A DNA stretch of 64,000 nt from Cupriavidus basilensis OR16 (GTDB taxonomy: Bacteria; Pseudomonadota; Gammaproteobacteria; Burkholderiales; Burkholderiaceae). Both the position numbers and the translations under genes were made by a program. The stretch covers positions 25,607 to 89,606 of the forward strand of contig NZ_AHJE01000082.1 in the NCBI RefSeq assembly GCF_000243095.1. The letters are read 5' to 3'. Position 1 is the first letter of the stretch. Every line of letters begins with the position of its first letter. Positions 27,440 through 38,612 of this stretch are shown piece after piece. The notes beneath the pieces were generated by a model. That model was not told where the DNA came from, did no database searches, and worked only from the letters and a program-made list of their open reading frames with translations.

Positions 27440-28409
27440 GGTTCGCTCTCAGGCGGAAGGCCGCATCGGCGACCGGTGCGGGAAATGTCTTGGGCAGGCC
27501 GGCGCGCCATAACGTGCCGTGCAGGGTTTCATCGGTCAGCCAGCCGGCCACGCGCTCGCGCAGCGCCAGCAGCCGGCCGATATCGATGCCGGTCTCGAAG
27601 CCCATGCTGCCCAGCAGGTAGGCCAGGTCTTCGGTGGCGACATTGCCGCTGGCGCCGGGCGCGTGCGGGCAACCGCCTATTCCGGCGAGGCAGGCATCAA
27701 AGCGGGTGACCCCGGTCTCCAGGGCGGCATACACGTTAGCCAGCCCGAGTCCGCGCGTGTCGTGGAAATGGCCGCACCAGAAGTGGTCGCCGGCGATCGC
27801 CGTGGCACGCTCGAACAGGCCGCGCACCATGGCGGGGTCGGCGTAGCCCACCGTGTCGGCCAGGCTGACGCGATCGGCGCCCGCGTCCAGCAGGGCCTGC
27901 ATCAGGCGCAGCACCTCGTCGGGATTCACATGGCCCTGGATCGTGCAGCCGAAGGCCGTGCCCACGCCACCTTCGATCAAGGTCCTGGAGCCGGCCGCAT
28001 CGCGGGCGGCACGGATCTTGGCAACCTCGGCCACTACGTCGTCAGGGGTCTTGCGCAGGTTGGCCAGGCTGTGCGCATGGCTGGCGGAAAGCGGTATCAG
28101 CATCAGGTCGGCGCCACTGGCAATGGCGTTTTCCGCGCCCCGCAGATTCGGCACCAGGACCGAGACGAACAGTCCCGGCAGCGACTTGGCAAAGTCCACG
28201 AGTTCCGCCGTATCGGCAAGTTGCGGCAACAGCTTCGCCGGGACGAACGAGCCGACTTCGATCTCCCGCTGGCCTGCCGCGTAGGCCGCCTGGATCCACT
28301 CGCGCTTGGCGAAAATCGGCAGGATGGTGGCGATGCTTTGCAGCCCGTCACGCAGCCCAACCTCGCGGATCACGGCTTGGCGCGGTGCCGATTGAGTGTG
28401 CGTTGTCAT
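27429..28409 (-). CDS. Hydroxymethylglutaryl-CoA lyase family protein
   Basis: 326-residue DRE-TIM metallolyase. REVGLRDGLQ (metal Asp and catalytic Arg), VGTAFGCTIQGHV, CGHFHDTRGLGLAN (metal histidines) and LGGCPHAPGASGN-like glycine loop with catalytic Cys (GIGGCPHAPGASGN) are all present, so the enzyme should be active. It cleaves a 3-hydroxy-3-methylglutaryl-CoA-like or citramalyl-like thioester to acetyl-CoA or pyruvate plus a ketone or acid. First gene of the three-gene operon, 276 bases from the divergent LysR gene. Confidence 0.92.
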   Translation of the reverse strand: MTTHTQSAPRQAVIREVGLRDGLQSIATILPIFAKREWIQAAYAAGQREIEVGSFVPAKLLPQLADTAELVDFAKSLPGLFVSVLVPNLRGAENAIASGADLMLIPLSASHAHSLANLRKTPDDVVAEVAKIRAARDAAGSRTLIEGGVGTAFGCTIQGHVNPDEVLRLMQALLDAGADRVSLADTVGYADPAMVRGLFERATAIAGDHFWCGHFHDTRGLGLANVYAALETGVTRFDACLAGIGGCPHAPGASGNVATEDLAYLLGSMGFETGIDIGRLLALRERVAGWLTDETLHGTLWRAGLPKTFPAPVADAAFRLRANHEH

Positions 28410-28507
28410 TTGCCCTGTGTCCCCTCGGAGGTTCGTGCTTTAGTCTGGCCTATGCACTCTATGTTGTTCCGACCTAAGCCAGAAGCGGTAATCGAGAAGC
28501 GCTAGCA

Positions 28508-28520
28508 TTCCGGATTGGAA
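28508..28520. promoter_or_regulatory. LysR operator candidate, site 1
   Basis: TTCCGGATTGGAA has the T-N11-A form with TTCC/GGAA arms. It differs at one base from site 2 at 28652-28664 in the same divergent intergenic region, about 100 bases before the lyase gene start. Confidence 0.6.
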
Positions 28521-28651
28521 CATCTGAGCGAATCGCCCCGATTCGTGAGCCAGCGCCCGCCCCCGACTGCCGCACACCGGGTGCCGTCTCTTGCGTCCCA
28601 TTCCATGAATTTCCGGTTGCCACAAAAAGCATTAAGATGGCCGCACTAAAT

Positions 28652-28664
28652 TTCCAGATTGGAA
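28652..28664. promoter_or_regulatory. LysR operator candidate, site 2
   Basis: TTCCAGATTGGAA, extended to TTTCCAGATTGGAAA, is a near-perfect inverted repeat with T-N11-A spacing, just 21 bases before the LysR start. Matching site 1 lies 144 bases away. Expected autoregulatory position. Confidence 0.65.
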
Positions 28665-28685
28665 ATCCTCGATGGAAGGCCTCCG

Positions 28686-29568
28686 ATGCGTGATCTAGAC
28701 CTCACCTCCCTGCGCTTGTTTGTTGCGGTTTGCGAGACGCGCAACATGGCGCGCGCCGGCGAACAGCAGCACATCGTCGCTTCGGCCATCAGCAAGCGGC
28801 TGGCGCAACTGGAAGACACGGTGGGCGTCACGCTGTTCGAGCGGCGCCGGCGCGGCGTGATCCCGACCGCGGCAGGTGAGATCCTGCTTGAGCACGCTCG
28901 TGCCATGCTGGCTGCGGCCGATCGCGTGGAGCGCGACATGGCCGACTACGGCACCGGCATCAAGGGGCAAGTCCGCTTGCTGGCCACCGTATCGTGCATG
29001 GCCGAGTCGCTGCCCGACGATATCGCAAGCTTCCTGCAGGTGCCCGAGCATAGGGACATCCGCGTCACTGTCGAGGAAAGCCTTAGCCGCGACCTCGTCC
29101 GCTCATTGCGTGAAGGATCCGCACCGCTGGGTATCTGCTGGGATGCCGCGGATCTGGAAGGACTCCAGACCCGCCCCTATCGCAGCGATGCCCTGGCGGC
29201 CATCGTGCACCCCGAGCATCCGCTCGCGAGCCAGCCGGATTGCACTTTTGAGCAAACGCTTGAATTCGACCATATCGGGCTGCCGGGGCAGACGGCCGTG
29301 CACACCATGCTCGCACGCGCCGCGGCCATCATCGGCAAGCCGATGGCGTATCGCGTCGTGGTTTCCTCCTTCGATGCGTCCTTGCGCTGCGTCCGCGCGA
29401 ATCTCGGCCTTGCCATCGTGCCGCGCGAGGTGGTTGAGCCAAATTCAGCGAGCTTTGGCGTGCGGGTGACCCCGCTGCCGCTTCGCAATTTGCTTCCGCG
29501 ACGAGGCAAGCCTCTCCCCAGCGGCAAAACTGCTGGTGGACTATCTGGTACAAAGGGCGGCAGCCTGA
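28686..29568 (+). pseudogene. LysR-type regulator with a frameshift near its C-terminus
   Basis: Start ATG 28686 (MRDLDLTSLRLFVAVCETRN). The helix-turn-helix and most of the effector domain are intact (GQVRLLATVSCMAESLPDDI; SFDASLRCVRANLGLAIVPR). After VRVTPLP, around 29470-29480, the family C-terminus RFAICFRDEASLSPAAKLLV continues in another frame to a stop at 29566-29568; the original frame instead runs on as low-complexity sequence to 29645. A few codons seem lost at the junction. The DNA-binding half and most of the sensor could still work. It is divergent from, and probably controls, the HMGL/CoA-transferase/Bug operon. Confidence 0.8.
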
Positions 29569-29636
29569 CGGCACGCCGGCCGGCGCTTCCCCTCGAGCCT
29601 CAGCGCGTAGCTTTGCGCGGTCGGCTCAGGCTGGTT

Positions 29637-29756
29637 TCACGATGACAAGGCGTACAACAAACCGAGCGCCAGCAGCCATCCGCTGAGTTTCAGGTAGTAA
29701 CCGCCGCCGTGATGAGGCTGGCCTGTGCGCGACGCATTGCGGATGTGCGACATCAT
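29637..29756 (-). CDS. Candidate 39-residue single-pass membrane protein
   Basis: An ATG-ATG start at 29756/29753 preceded by GGTGAG opens a short frame that reads MSHIRNASRTGQPHHGGG, then one hydrophobic helix YLKLSGWLLALGLLYALSS, then a stop at 29637. Positive residues precede the helix, so N-in topology is expected. It overlaps only the out-of-frame tail of the LysR gene. The composition looks like a real small membrane protein, but conservation could not be tested. Confidence 0.4.
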   Translation of the reverse strand: MMSHIRNASRTGQPHHGGGYYLKLSGWLLALGLLYALSS

Positions 29757-30119
29757 ATTGCTCACCGAATTGGACAAGGGAATTACGGGCAACGCGCTCT
29801 TTCAGCCATTGGCCGGCAAAGCGATTCGAGACGCGGAAATCGACGGCGCCACCGAATCGCCAAGCCCCCAGATTAAGAGCTCACCCATACAAATGGCGTA
29901 GATAGGTATTGGCCGGGCATAAAGAGCCCGTAAACCTCACCGCCGCCGTGCCACGTCATGGACGTGGACGTGGAGGGGTATCCAACTTGGCATGCCGGTG
30001 AGCGTGCTGCCTGCTGATTCCCCACCTACAATTGATTATCGGGCCGGGTCGGCTGTACCTTTGCCTGGTTTCCGGTAGCGGCAGGCCACGGATAACGGTC
30101 CGGCAAAGGAGCATGATCG
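29757..30119. other. Intergenic region with inverted repeat
   Basis: 363 bases, more A/T-rich than the flanks. CCACGTCATGGACGTGG at 29951-29967 is a perfect 7-bp inverted repeat around ATG, placed about 150 bases before the UPF0182 gene. It could be an operator. AAGGAG just before 30120 is the ribosome binding site of that gene. Confidence 0.4.
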
Positions 30120-32852
30120 ATGCGCTCGCCTGGGATATCCGGATTTCGCCTGAGGCGCATTGCCGCCAGGGTTGCGGTTGGCGTCATCGCCCTGATCGTC
30201 GTCGGCCGCATCACGGGCATGCTGATCGACTGGCTGTGGTTTTCCTCCATCGGCTACGTCGACGTCTTCTGGACAATCCTGGTCGCCAAGGTGCTGCTGT
30301 TCGTCGCCGTCTTCGCTGCGTCGACGAGCGCGATCTGGGTGTCGGGATTGCTGGCGCACCGCTATGCGAGCCGGCCTGGCTCCTGGAAGGCGGAGGTCTT
30401 GAGCGAACTGATCGGCGAAGTCGCGCCGCACCTGCCCTGGCACGCCGCCATCGCCGGTGCCGCCGTCCTCCTGGGGCTGCTCCTCGCCACCAGCGAAATC
30501 CCGGACTGGGATATCGCCCTGCGCTACTTCAATCAGGTGCCCTTTGGCAAGGCCGATCCGATCTTTGGCAAGGATATCGGCTTCTACCTGTTCTCGCTGC
30601 CCGCCTATCTGGCGCTGAGGAACTGGCTGCTACTGCTGCTCTGCTGCAGTGCGGCGGTCGCCGCCGTGGTGTACGGGATGCGCGGCGACATCGCATGCAT
30701 GCGCTCACCGCGCGGACTCTCGCCCGCCGCCGCTGCCCACGGCTCGGCTCTGCTGGGCTTGTTCTTCCTGCTGCAGGCCGTGTCCTATTGGCTCGACCGC
30801 TTCCTGCTGCTCTACGGGGATAACGGCGTGGTGGTGGGCGCCAGCTATACCGATATCCATGTGGGCCTGCCGGTCCTGTGGCCGCTGATCGGCCTGGCCA
30901 CCGCGGCCGCAGCCGCTTCATGGGCCAATATGCGCTGGCTGGGCTATCGCATTCCCGCCGCCTCGGCGCTGGCCGTGTTCGGCAGCGCATTGGTACTCGT
31001 GCTGATCTACCCGGCACTGTTCCAGCGCTTCTATGTCAAGCCGAACGAACTGCAATTGGAGACGCCCTATATCGCCCACAATATTGCGCTGACGCGCGAC
31101 GCCTATGGCCTGGCACAGATAGCGGTAAAGCCGTTTCCCGCCGAGCAGAACCTGGATCTCGCCGCGCTGCAGGCCAATCGCCCGACCATCGACAACATCC
31201 GCCTGTGGGATCTTCAGCCGTTGCGGGATACCTACGCGCAGTTGCAGGAGATCAGGACCTATTACAAATTCCTGGCGACCGACATCGACCGCTACCGGTT
31301 CGACGCCCGCTATCAACAGGTGATGCTCTCGGCGCGGGAGCTGGAGCCGTCGCTGCTTCCAGCCAATGCCCAGACCTGGGTGAACCTGCACCTCCTGTTC
31401 ACCCACGGCAATGGCGTCGTGATGTCGCCGGTCACGGAGAAATCCGCGGAAGGCCTGCCTGCGCTTTACCTGAAGGATATTCCGCCGGTCTCCAATGGCG
31501 GCCCGCCCATGGTTGAGCCGCGCCTGTACTTTGGTGAAGGCGGCAAGGGCTATGTGATCGTCAACGGCAACGCACCCGAATTCGACTACCCCAAAGGCGA
31601 CGAGAACGTCTATACGACCTACCACGGGCGCGACGGTGTCGCGATCGGCAGCTTGGCGCTGCAGGCCCTCTTCGCCTGGCAGTTCGACGACCCCAACATC
31701 CTGGTAACCGGCTACATCACGCCCGCAAGCCGGATCCTGCTCCATCGCAATATTCAGGACCGGGTGCGCACGATCGCTCCGTTCCTCAGCCTCGACCATG
31801 ACCCCTACATCGTCGTGAGCGCTGGCGGGCGGCTATTCTGGATCCAGGATGCCTACACCACCAGCCGTTGGTATCCGTACTCCCAGCCGGGTACCAGCGA
31901 TGGCGACAATTACGTCCGCAACGCGGTCAAGGTGGTGATCGACGCGTACAACGGCACCGCCGACTTCTATATCAGCGATCCCGCCGATCCCATTGTGCGG
32001 ACGTACCAGCGTATTTTCCCGGGCCTGTTCAAGCCGCTGGGCGCGATGCCGCAGGACCTGCAGCAGCATATCCGCTACCCTGAGGACCTGTTCCTGCTCC
32101 AGGCCCAGGTCTACCGCGCCTACCACATGGAAACACCGGAAGTCTTCTACAACCGCGAAGATCTCTGGCAATTCCCGCGCAAACAGGCCGACATCGACGC
32201 AGGCACTGGTCCCGGCATGCCAATGACGCCCTACTACATGATCGTGCGGCTCCCCGCGCAGCCGCGCGCCGAGTTTGTGCTCATGCTGCCGATGGTGCCC
32301 AGCCAGCGCGAGAACATGATCGCGTGGCTGGCGGCGCGTTGCGATCCACCCGACTATGGCAAGCTCGTCGTCTATGCCTTCCCCAAGGACAAACTGGTCT
32401 ATGGGCCGTTCCAGATCGAGGCGCGCATCCAGCAAAATACCGAGATTTCCCAGCAGATTTCGCTGTGGAACCAGATGGGCTCGCGCGTCATCCGCGGCCA
32501 CCTCCAGGTCGTGCCCATCGACAACTCGATTCTCTACGTCTCGCCGCTCTACCTGCGCGCGGAGTCCGGTCAGTTGCCAGAGTTGAAACGGGTGATCGCC
32601 GCCTATGGCGACCATGTCGTGATGGAGGAGACCTTAGGCGCGGCCCTGGCGGCGCTGTTCAAGGAGGCGGCCCCAATGGCGGCGCCGCCCCATGGCGCGG
32701 CGGAAGGCCGCGCGCGCGAGGCACTCGCCCACTATGACCGCGCCATGGAGCGATTGAAGGCAGGCGACTGGGGCGGCTTTGGCGCGGAACTCGATGCGCT
32801 GAAGCCGCTGCTCGAAGCGCTCGGCGCCGGGCGCTCCGAGACGCAGAAATGA
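30120..32852 (+). CDS. UPF0182 family integral membrane protein
   Basis: 910 residues. The first 300 contain about seven TM helices (IAARVAVGVIALIVVGRITG, ILVAKVLLFVAVFAASTSAI and others), followed by a large soluble domain, presumably extracytoplasmic, with the family signature YVKPNELQLETPYIAHNI near residue 305 and LTRDAYGL after it. Pfam UPF0182 proteins are conserved in actinobacteria, cyanobacteria and some proteobacteria; their function is unknown. ATG 30120 follows AAGGAG. The gene is followed by a cytochrome c gene 125 bases on, with no evident functional link. Confidence 0.93.
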   Translation: MRSPGISGFRLRRIAARVAVGVIALIVVGRITGMLIDWLWFSSIGYVDVFWTILVAKVLLFVAVFAASTSAIWVSGLLAHRYASRPGSWKAEVLSELIGEVAPHLPWHAAIAGAAVLLGLLLATSEIPDWDIALRYFNQVPFGKADPIFGKDIGFYLFSLPAYLALRNWLLLLLCCSAAVAAVVYGMRGDIACMRSPRGLSPAAAAHGSALLGLFFLLQAVSYWLDRFLLLYGDNGVVVGASYTDIHVGLPVLWPLIGLATAAAAASWANMRWLGYRIPAASALAVFGSALVLVLIYPALFQRFYVKPNELQLETPYIAHNIALTRDAYGLAQIAVKPFPAEQNLDLAALQANRPTIDNIRLWDLQPLRDTYAQLQEIRTYYKFLATDIDRYRFDARYQQVMLSARELEPSLLPANAQTWVNLHLLFTHGNGVVMSPVTEKSAEGLPALYLKDIPPVSNGGPPMVEPRLYFGEGGKGYVIVNGNAPEFDYPKGDENVYTTYHGRDGVAIGSLALQALFAWQFDDPNILVTGYITPASRILLHRNIQDRVRTIAPFLSLDHDPYIVVSAGGRLFWIQDAYTTSRWYPYSQPGTSDGDNYVRNAVKVVIDAYNGTADFYISDPADPIVRTYQRIFPGLFKPLGAMPQDLQQHIRYPEDLFLLQAQVYRAYHMETPEVFYNREDLWQFPRKQADIDAGTGPGMPMTPYYMIVRLPAQPRAEFVLMLPMVPSQRENMIAWLAARCDPPDYGKLVVYAFPKDKLVYGPFQIEARIQQNTEISQQISLWNQMGSRVIRGHLQVVPIDNSILYVSPLYLRAESGQLPELKRVIAAYGDHVVMEETLGAALAALFKEAAPMAAPPHGAAEGRAREALAHYDRAMERLKAGDWGGFGAELDALKPLLEALGAGRSETQK

Positions 32853-32977
32853 CGAAGGATCATGCGAACGACCGCGCCGATCGCCTGGCCGGCGAAAACA
32901 CCGGCGGCTCGCCCGCAACGGCTAGAATGCTTGCCAACGACTGCCGCACATGATTCGCTCGCCTCGGAGTAAGACGC

Positions 32978-33838
32978 ATGAAAGCCTGGATCGCAATGGC
33001 CGCTGGCGCGCTTGGCTGCGCAATGGCGTTCCTGGCAGGGCCGGCCTGTGCCGCCGACACTGCGACGCTCACCATCGCCGCCGGTACGCAACATCGCAAC
33101 TGGACGCTGGATGCGCTGCTCAAGGACCGTCGCCTGACCGACGTGACGGTGGACGACGACAATCTGAAGCGCCGCCTGACGTTCAAGGCAATCCCCATGA
33201 CAGCCCTGCTGCGCGGCATGCCGGTATCGGCCGACGCGAGTGCGACGACCGCTGCCAGCGATGGGTATATTTCCCACCTGCCGATGCGCCTGCTGCTGGC
33301 CGATAGCGTCGACGAGCCACGCGCCTGGCTGGCGGTGGAAAATCCCGCCGCGCCGTGGCCGACGCTGAAGGGCCAGGACATTGGGCCATTCCGGCTGATC
33401 TGGACAGTGCCGGCGGGCCGCGCCGCTTCGGTGATCAACGAGAGCCTCTGGACGTACAGCATCGTGCGCATCGACATCACCGCGTCCCCAGCGGAGCGCT
33501 TTGCGGCCATCCGGCCCGCACCCGGCCTGCCGGCGGACGCGGCGGTCATGCGCGGCTTTGCGACATTCCAGCGCGTTTGCTTCTCGTGCCACTCCCTCAA
33601 CCGGGTCGGCGACGCGCACCTTGGCCCCGACCTGAATGTGCCGCACAGCGCGGTCGATTACCTGGGCGACGACAAGCTGGCCACGCTGATCCGCGACCCG
33701 CAGTCGTTGCGCTGGTGGCCCAACGCGCGCATGTCGGCGATCGACGAAAAAACGCTGTCCGACGGTGATCTGAAGGACTTGCTAGCGTATCTGCATCATA
33801 TGGCTGGACGCAAGGTGGCAGCGCCTGCCGCGCCCTGA
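32978..33838 (+). CDS. Periplasmic c-type cytochrome with an N-terminal molybdopterin-oxidoreductase-like domain
   Basis: 286 residues with a signal peptide (residues 1-26, ending GPACAA). Residues about 30-170 (WTLDALLKDRRLTDVTVDDD, DGYISHLPMRLLLA, GPFRLIWTV) resemble the fold of molybdopterin-dependent sulfite oxidase-like domains that have lost cofactor ligands. A single c-type heme domain follows with CFSCH at 201-205 and likely axial Met 252 (NARMSAID). It probably carries electrons in the periplasm for an unidentified dehydrogenase; no partner is adjacent. Confidence 0.85.
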   Translation: MKAWIAMAAGALGCAMAFLAGPACAADTATLTIAAGTQHRNWTLDALLKDRRLTDVTVDDDNLKRRLTFKAIPMTALLRGMPVSADASATTAASDGYISHLPMRLLLADSVDEPRAWLAVENPAAPWPTLKGQDIGPFRLIWTVPAGRAASVINESLWTYSIVRIDITASPAERFAAIRPAPGLPADAAVMRGFATFQRVCFSCHSLNRVGDAHLGPDLNVPHSAVDYLGDDKLATLIRDPQSLRWWPNARMSAIDEKTLSDGDLKDLLAYLHHMAGRKVAAPAAP

Positions 33839-34155
33839 CTCCTGGCGCAGATCCCTGCGAACCTTGTATGCGGTCGAGGGGAGGAACTGGGCCATGAAAC
33901 CCCGGCGCTTGTGTTTTTTTCTCGCGGCCCTACTATATGCATCTGCATTTATTGCATATACATATAATTCAGCAAAGGGAGACAGAAAGCGATCGCGGGC
34001 GACTTTGCGCAATGCATGCGTTCTCCGCTCTTGATAACCTCGCGCCGTTTCCCGTCTTGACAGTCTCTAAGTAGATACCGGCTCCAGCGGGCGTTGGGCC
34101 ACCCAGTTTTCGCTTGGGCAGCCACCTCTGCCCACGATTCGGTTTGGAGCACACC
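33839..34155. promoter_or_regulatory. AT-rich control region with an inverted repeat
   Basis: 317 bases without a gene. Bases 33930-33980 are strikingly A/T-rich for this genome and contain TATATGCA (33934-33941) and TGCATATA (33953-33960), a perfect 8-bp inverted repeat with an 11-base spacer. Probably a promoter/operator for the thioesterase gene downstream, or a relic of foreign DNA. Confidence 0.45.
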
Positions 34156-34989
34156 ATGACGCAAGCGATCTCAGCATCAGGTGACAGTGCATCGGCTGTC
34201 TACGAACGACAAGGCGACATATGGTTGCCGACAGAGCTCTCGCGGGGTCCGTGGGACGCGCGCTCCCAGCATGGCGGGGCGCCATGCGCGTTGTTGGCAC
34301 ATGTGGCCGAAAGCGCGGTCGCGGAGCCAGGTTGGCGGCTTGCGCGCTTGAGTGTCGAACTGATCAAGCCAGTTCCGATCGCCCCACTGACAACGAGATG
34401 CAACCTCCAGTCGTCGCGAGCCACTTCACGTCTCACTATCGACTTGCTTGCCGCAGACCTTCTGGTCGCCCGCGCACATGCCCTGCTGATGCGTGGCGAG
34501 CAACTGACGCTGCCTGGTGACCTGCCTGCAGGCTGGTCGCCCAAGCAGCTTGAACCGTTGCCGGCAAACTGCAATGACAGAGTGCGCATCCCTGGCATGC
34601 TCGACGGAACGTCCTTCTATCAAACCGCCATGGAAACACGCGTCGCACAGGGCGACCCGTCGCAAGCCGGCCCCAGTGCGGCCTGGTTCCGGCTCACGGT
34701 TCCGATCGTGCAAGGAGCGCCGACATCTCCCGCCATGCGTGCTGCCGCCGCTGCCGATTTCGGCAATGGACTGGGCTGGGTGCTTCCGGCGGATCGTTAT
34801 CTGTTTGCCAATGCTGACCTTAGCCTGCATTTGCATCGCGAGCCCGTCGGGGAGTGGATCGGGCTTGTGTCCGGTACGGAAGTAGATGGCGGCGGGATTG
34901 GCATCACGATGTCACGCCTTTATGACGAGATGGGGCCGATCGGCATCGCAACCCAAACGCTGCTGCTACGCGAACGCGCAACGAAGTAG
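34156..34989 (+). CDS. Acyl-CoA thioesterase-like (4HBT_3/TesB-type double hotdog) protein
   Basis: 277 residues from ATG 34156, after GGAG. The pattern GPWDARSQHGGAPCALLAHV is the N-terminal hotdog helix with the family's glycine-rich turn; LARLSVELIKPVPIAPL and the C-terminal GLGWVLPADRYLFANADLSL and GTEVDGGGIGITMSRLYDE complete a double hotdog of the thioesterase family. Predicted to hydrolyse acyl-CoA in the cytosol; chain-length preference is unknown. No operon partners. Confidence 0.88.
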   Translation: MTQAISASGDSASAVYERQGDIWLPTELSRGPWDARSQHGGAPCALLAHVAESAVAEPGWRLARLSVELIKPVPIAPLTTRCNLQSSRATSRLTIDLLAADLLVARAHALLMRGEQLTLPGDLPAGWSPKQLEPLPANCNDRVRIPGMLDGTSFYQTAMETRVAQGDPSQAGPSAAWFRLTVPIVQGAPTSPAMRAAAAADFGNGLGWVLPADRYLFANADLSLHLHREPVGEWIGLVSGTEVDGGGIGITMSRLYDEMGPIGIATQTLLLRERATK

Positions 34990-35226
34990 GTCCAAGCCGA
35001 GCGCGATCAAGGTCAAAAGCAACGCGGCGGCAGACGCTTGCATCAGGGAGTTGATGCCCCTGTACCGCCTCCAGAACGAAAGGTCGGCTTGAGGCCTGTG
35101 AGGCCTGAAGACCCCGGCCGCGCCATGCGCCCGAATTCCCCGTGAAATATCGTTACAGTTGGATTCCCCGGCAGGGCCGCGGCACCGCTAGAGTCAGGTC
35201 ATGGCTACTGCAAGAGGAGGATCGAC

Positions 35227-35636
35227 ATGAAGCATGGTTACTTCTACGCGCTGGGCGTTGGAGCATTGGCCCTGGCGGCCTCCCAGCCCGCATTGGCACG
35301 CGTTGATGTGGACCTGAATATCGGCGTGCCCGCGCCGGTGGTGGTGGCGCCGGCCTATCCAGCGCCCGTGTATCCCGCGCCCGTGTATGCGGCGCCCGTG
35401 TATGCGGCGCCGGCCTACCCTGCGCCCCCGCCGCCCGTGGCCTATCCCGCGCCGCCTCCGGGCTACGGGCCGCCTCCTGCGTATGGACCGCCTCCGGGCG
35501 TATAGTGGGGCCCCCGGCCGGGGCGGCCCCCGCGGTGGTGATCGGCTGGCACGGCGAGCGCTACTGGGACGGCCGCCGCTGGTGGGGGCGCCGCGACTGG
35601 TACGCCTACCATCACCCTTACCCGTATCGGCGCTAG
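35227..35636 (+). pseudogene. Pro-rich secreted protein with a frameshift in its repeat region
   Basis: ATG 35227 has AGGAGG upstream. A signal peptide (MKHGYFYALGVGALALAASQ, cut after PALA) is followed by repeats of PAPVY/YAAPVY and a Pro-Gly-Tyr stretch. The frame stops at 35503-35505, but in another frame the sequence continues AVVIGWHGERYWDGRRWWGR and DWYAYHHPYPYRR to a stop at 35634-35636. That Trp/Tyr/Arg-rich tail is the conserved end of small exported proteins common in Burkholderiales. A one- or two-base slip in the repetitive codons explains the break, either real or a sequencing error. Confidence 0.75.
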
Positions 35637-35727
35637 GGATTGCCCACCAAGCGGCATGTGATGCAGGCTTGACCCGAAGGTGGCGCGGACGCAACGGCCC
35701 GGGCCGCATTTTATTAATGTTGATTAC

Positions 35728-35764
35728 AAAAAAAAACCGCCCCGGCAAAGGGGCGGTTTTTCTT
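35728..35764. terminator. Strong bidirectional terminator
   Basis: A-run, then CCGCCCC (35737-35743), loop GGCAAA, GGGGCGG (35750-35756), then T-run. Serves the secreted protein gene and, on the other strand, clpB. Confidence 0.93.
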
Positions 35765-35799
35765 TTTGGCGTGCCGGTGTCCTGGCGTGATGCCTTGCC

Positions 35800-38389
<2,590 letters not shown>

Positions 38390-38612
38390 TTAGGAGCCCT
38401 CTTTGTCGGATGAGTGTCCCGCTGCGGAAGGCGGGGCCGTCGCGCCCCAACCTGCCGATCCCGTCACACGGGCCGGACACTGGTGTCTGAACGAAAGATA
38501 AGGCTTTGCGCCTACATTTCAAGGCCTGACTGCACGCGCCTTGATGTGGCGCAGGAAATACGTTGCCTCCTGGCCGGCCAACGGCTGACCGCCCTCCGAG
38601 GCTCCGGCTGCC

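Noticed and set aside
29569..29645. Extended C-terminus of the LysR gene beyond 29568
   Set aside because: Low-complexity residues with no family similarity; the true C-terminus is in another frame.
33782..34164. Short minus-strand frames in the cytochrome-thioesterase gap
   Set aside because: They have no start signals or recognisable domains and cross the AT-rich control region.
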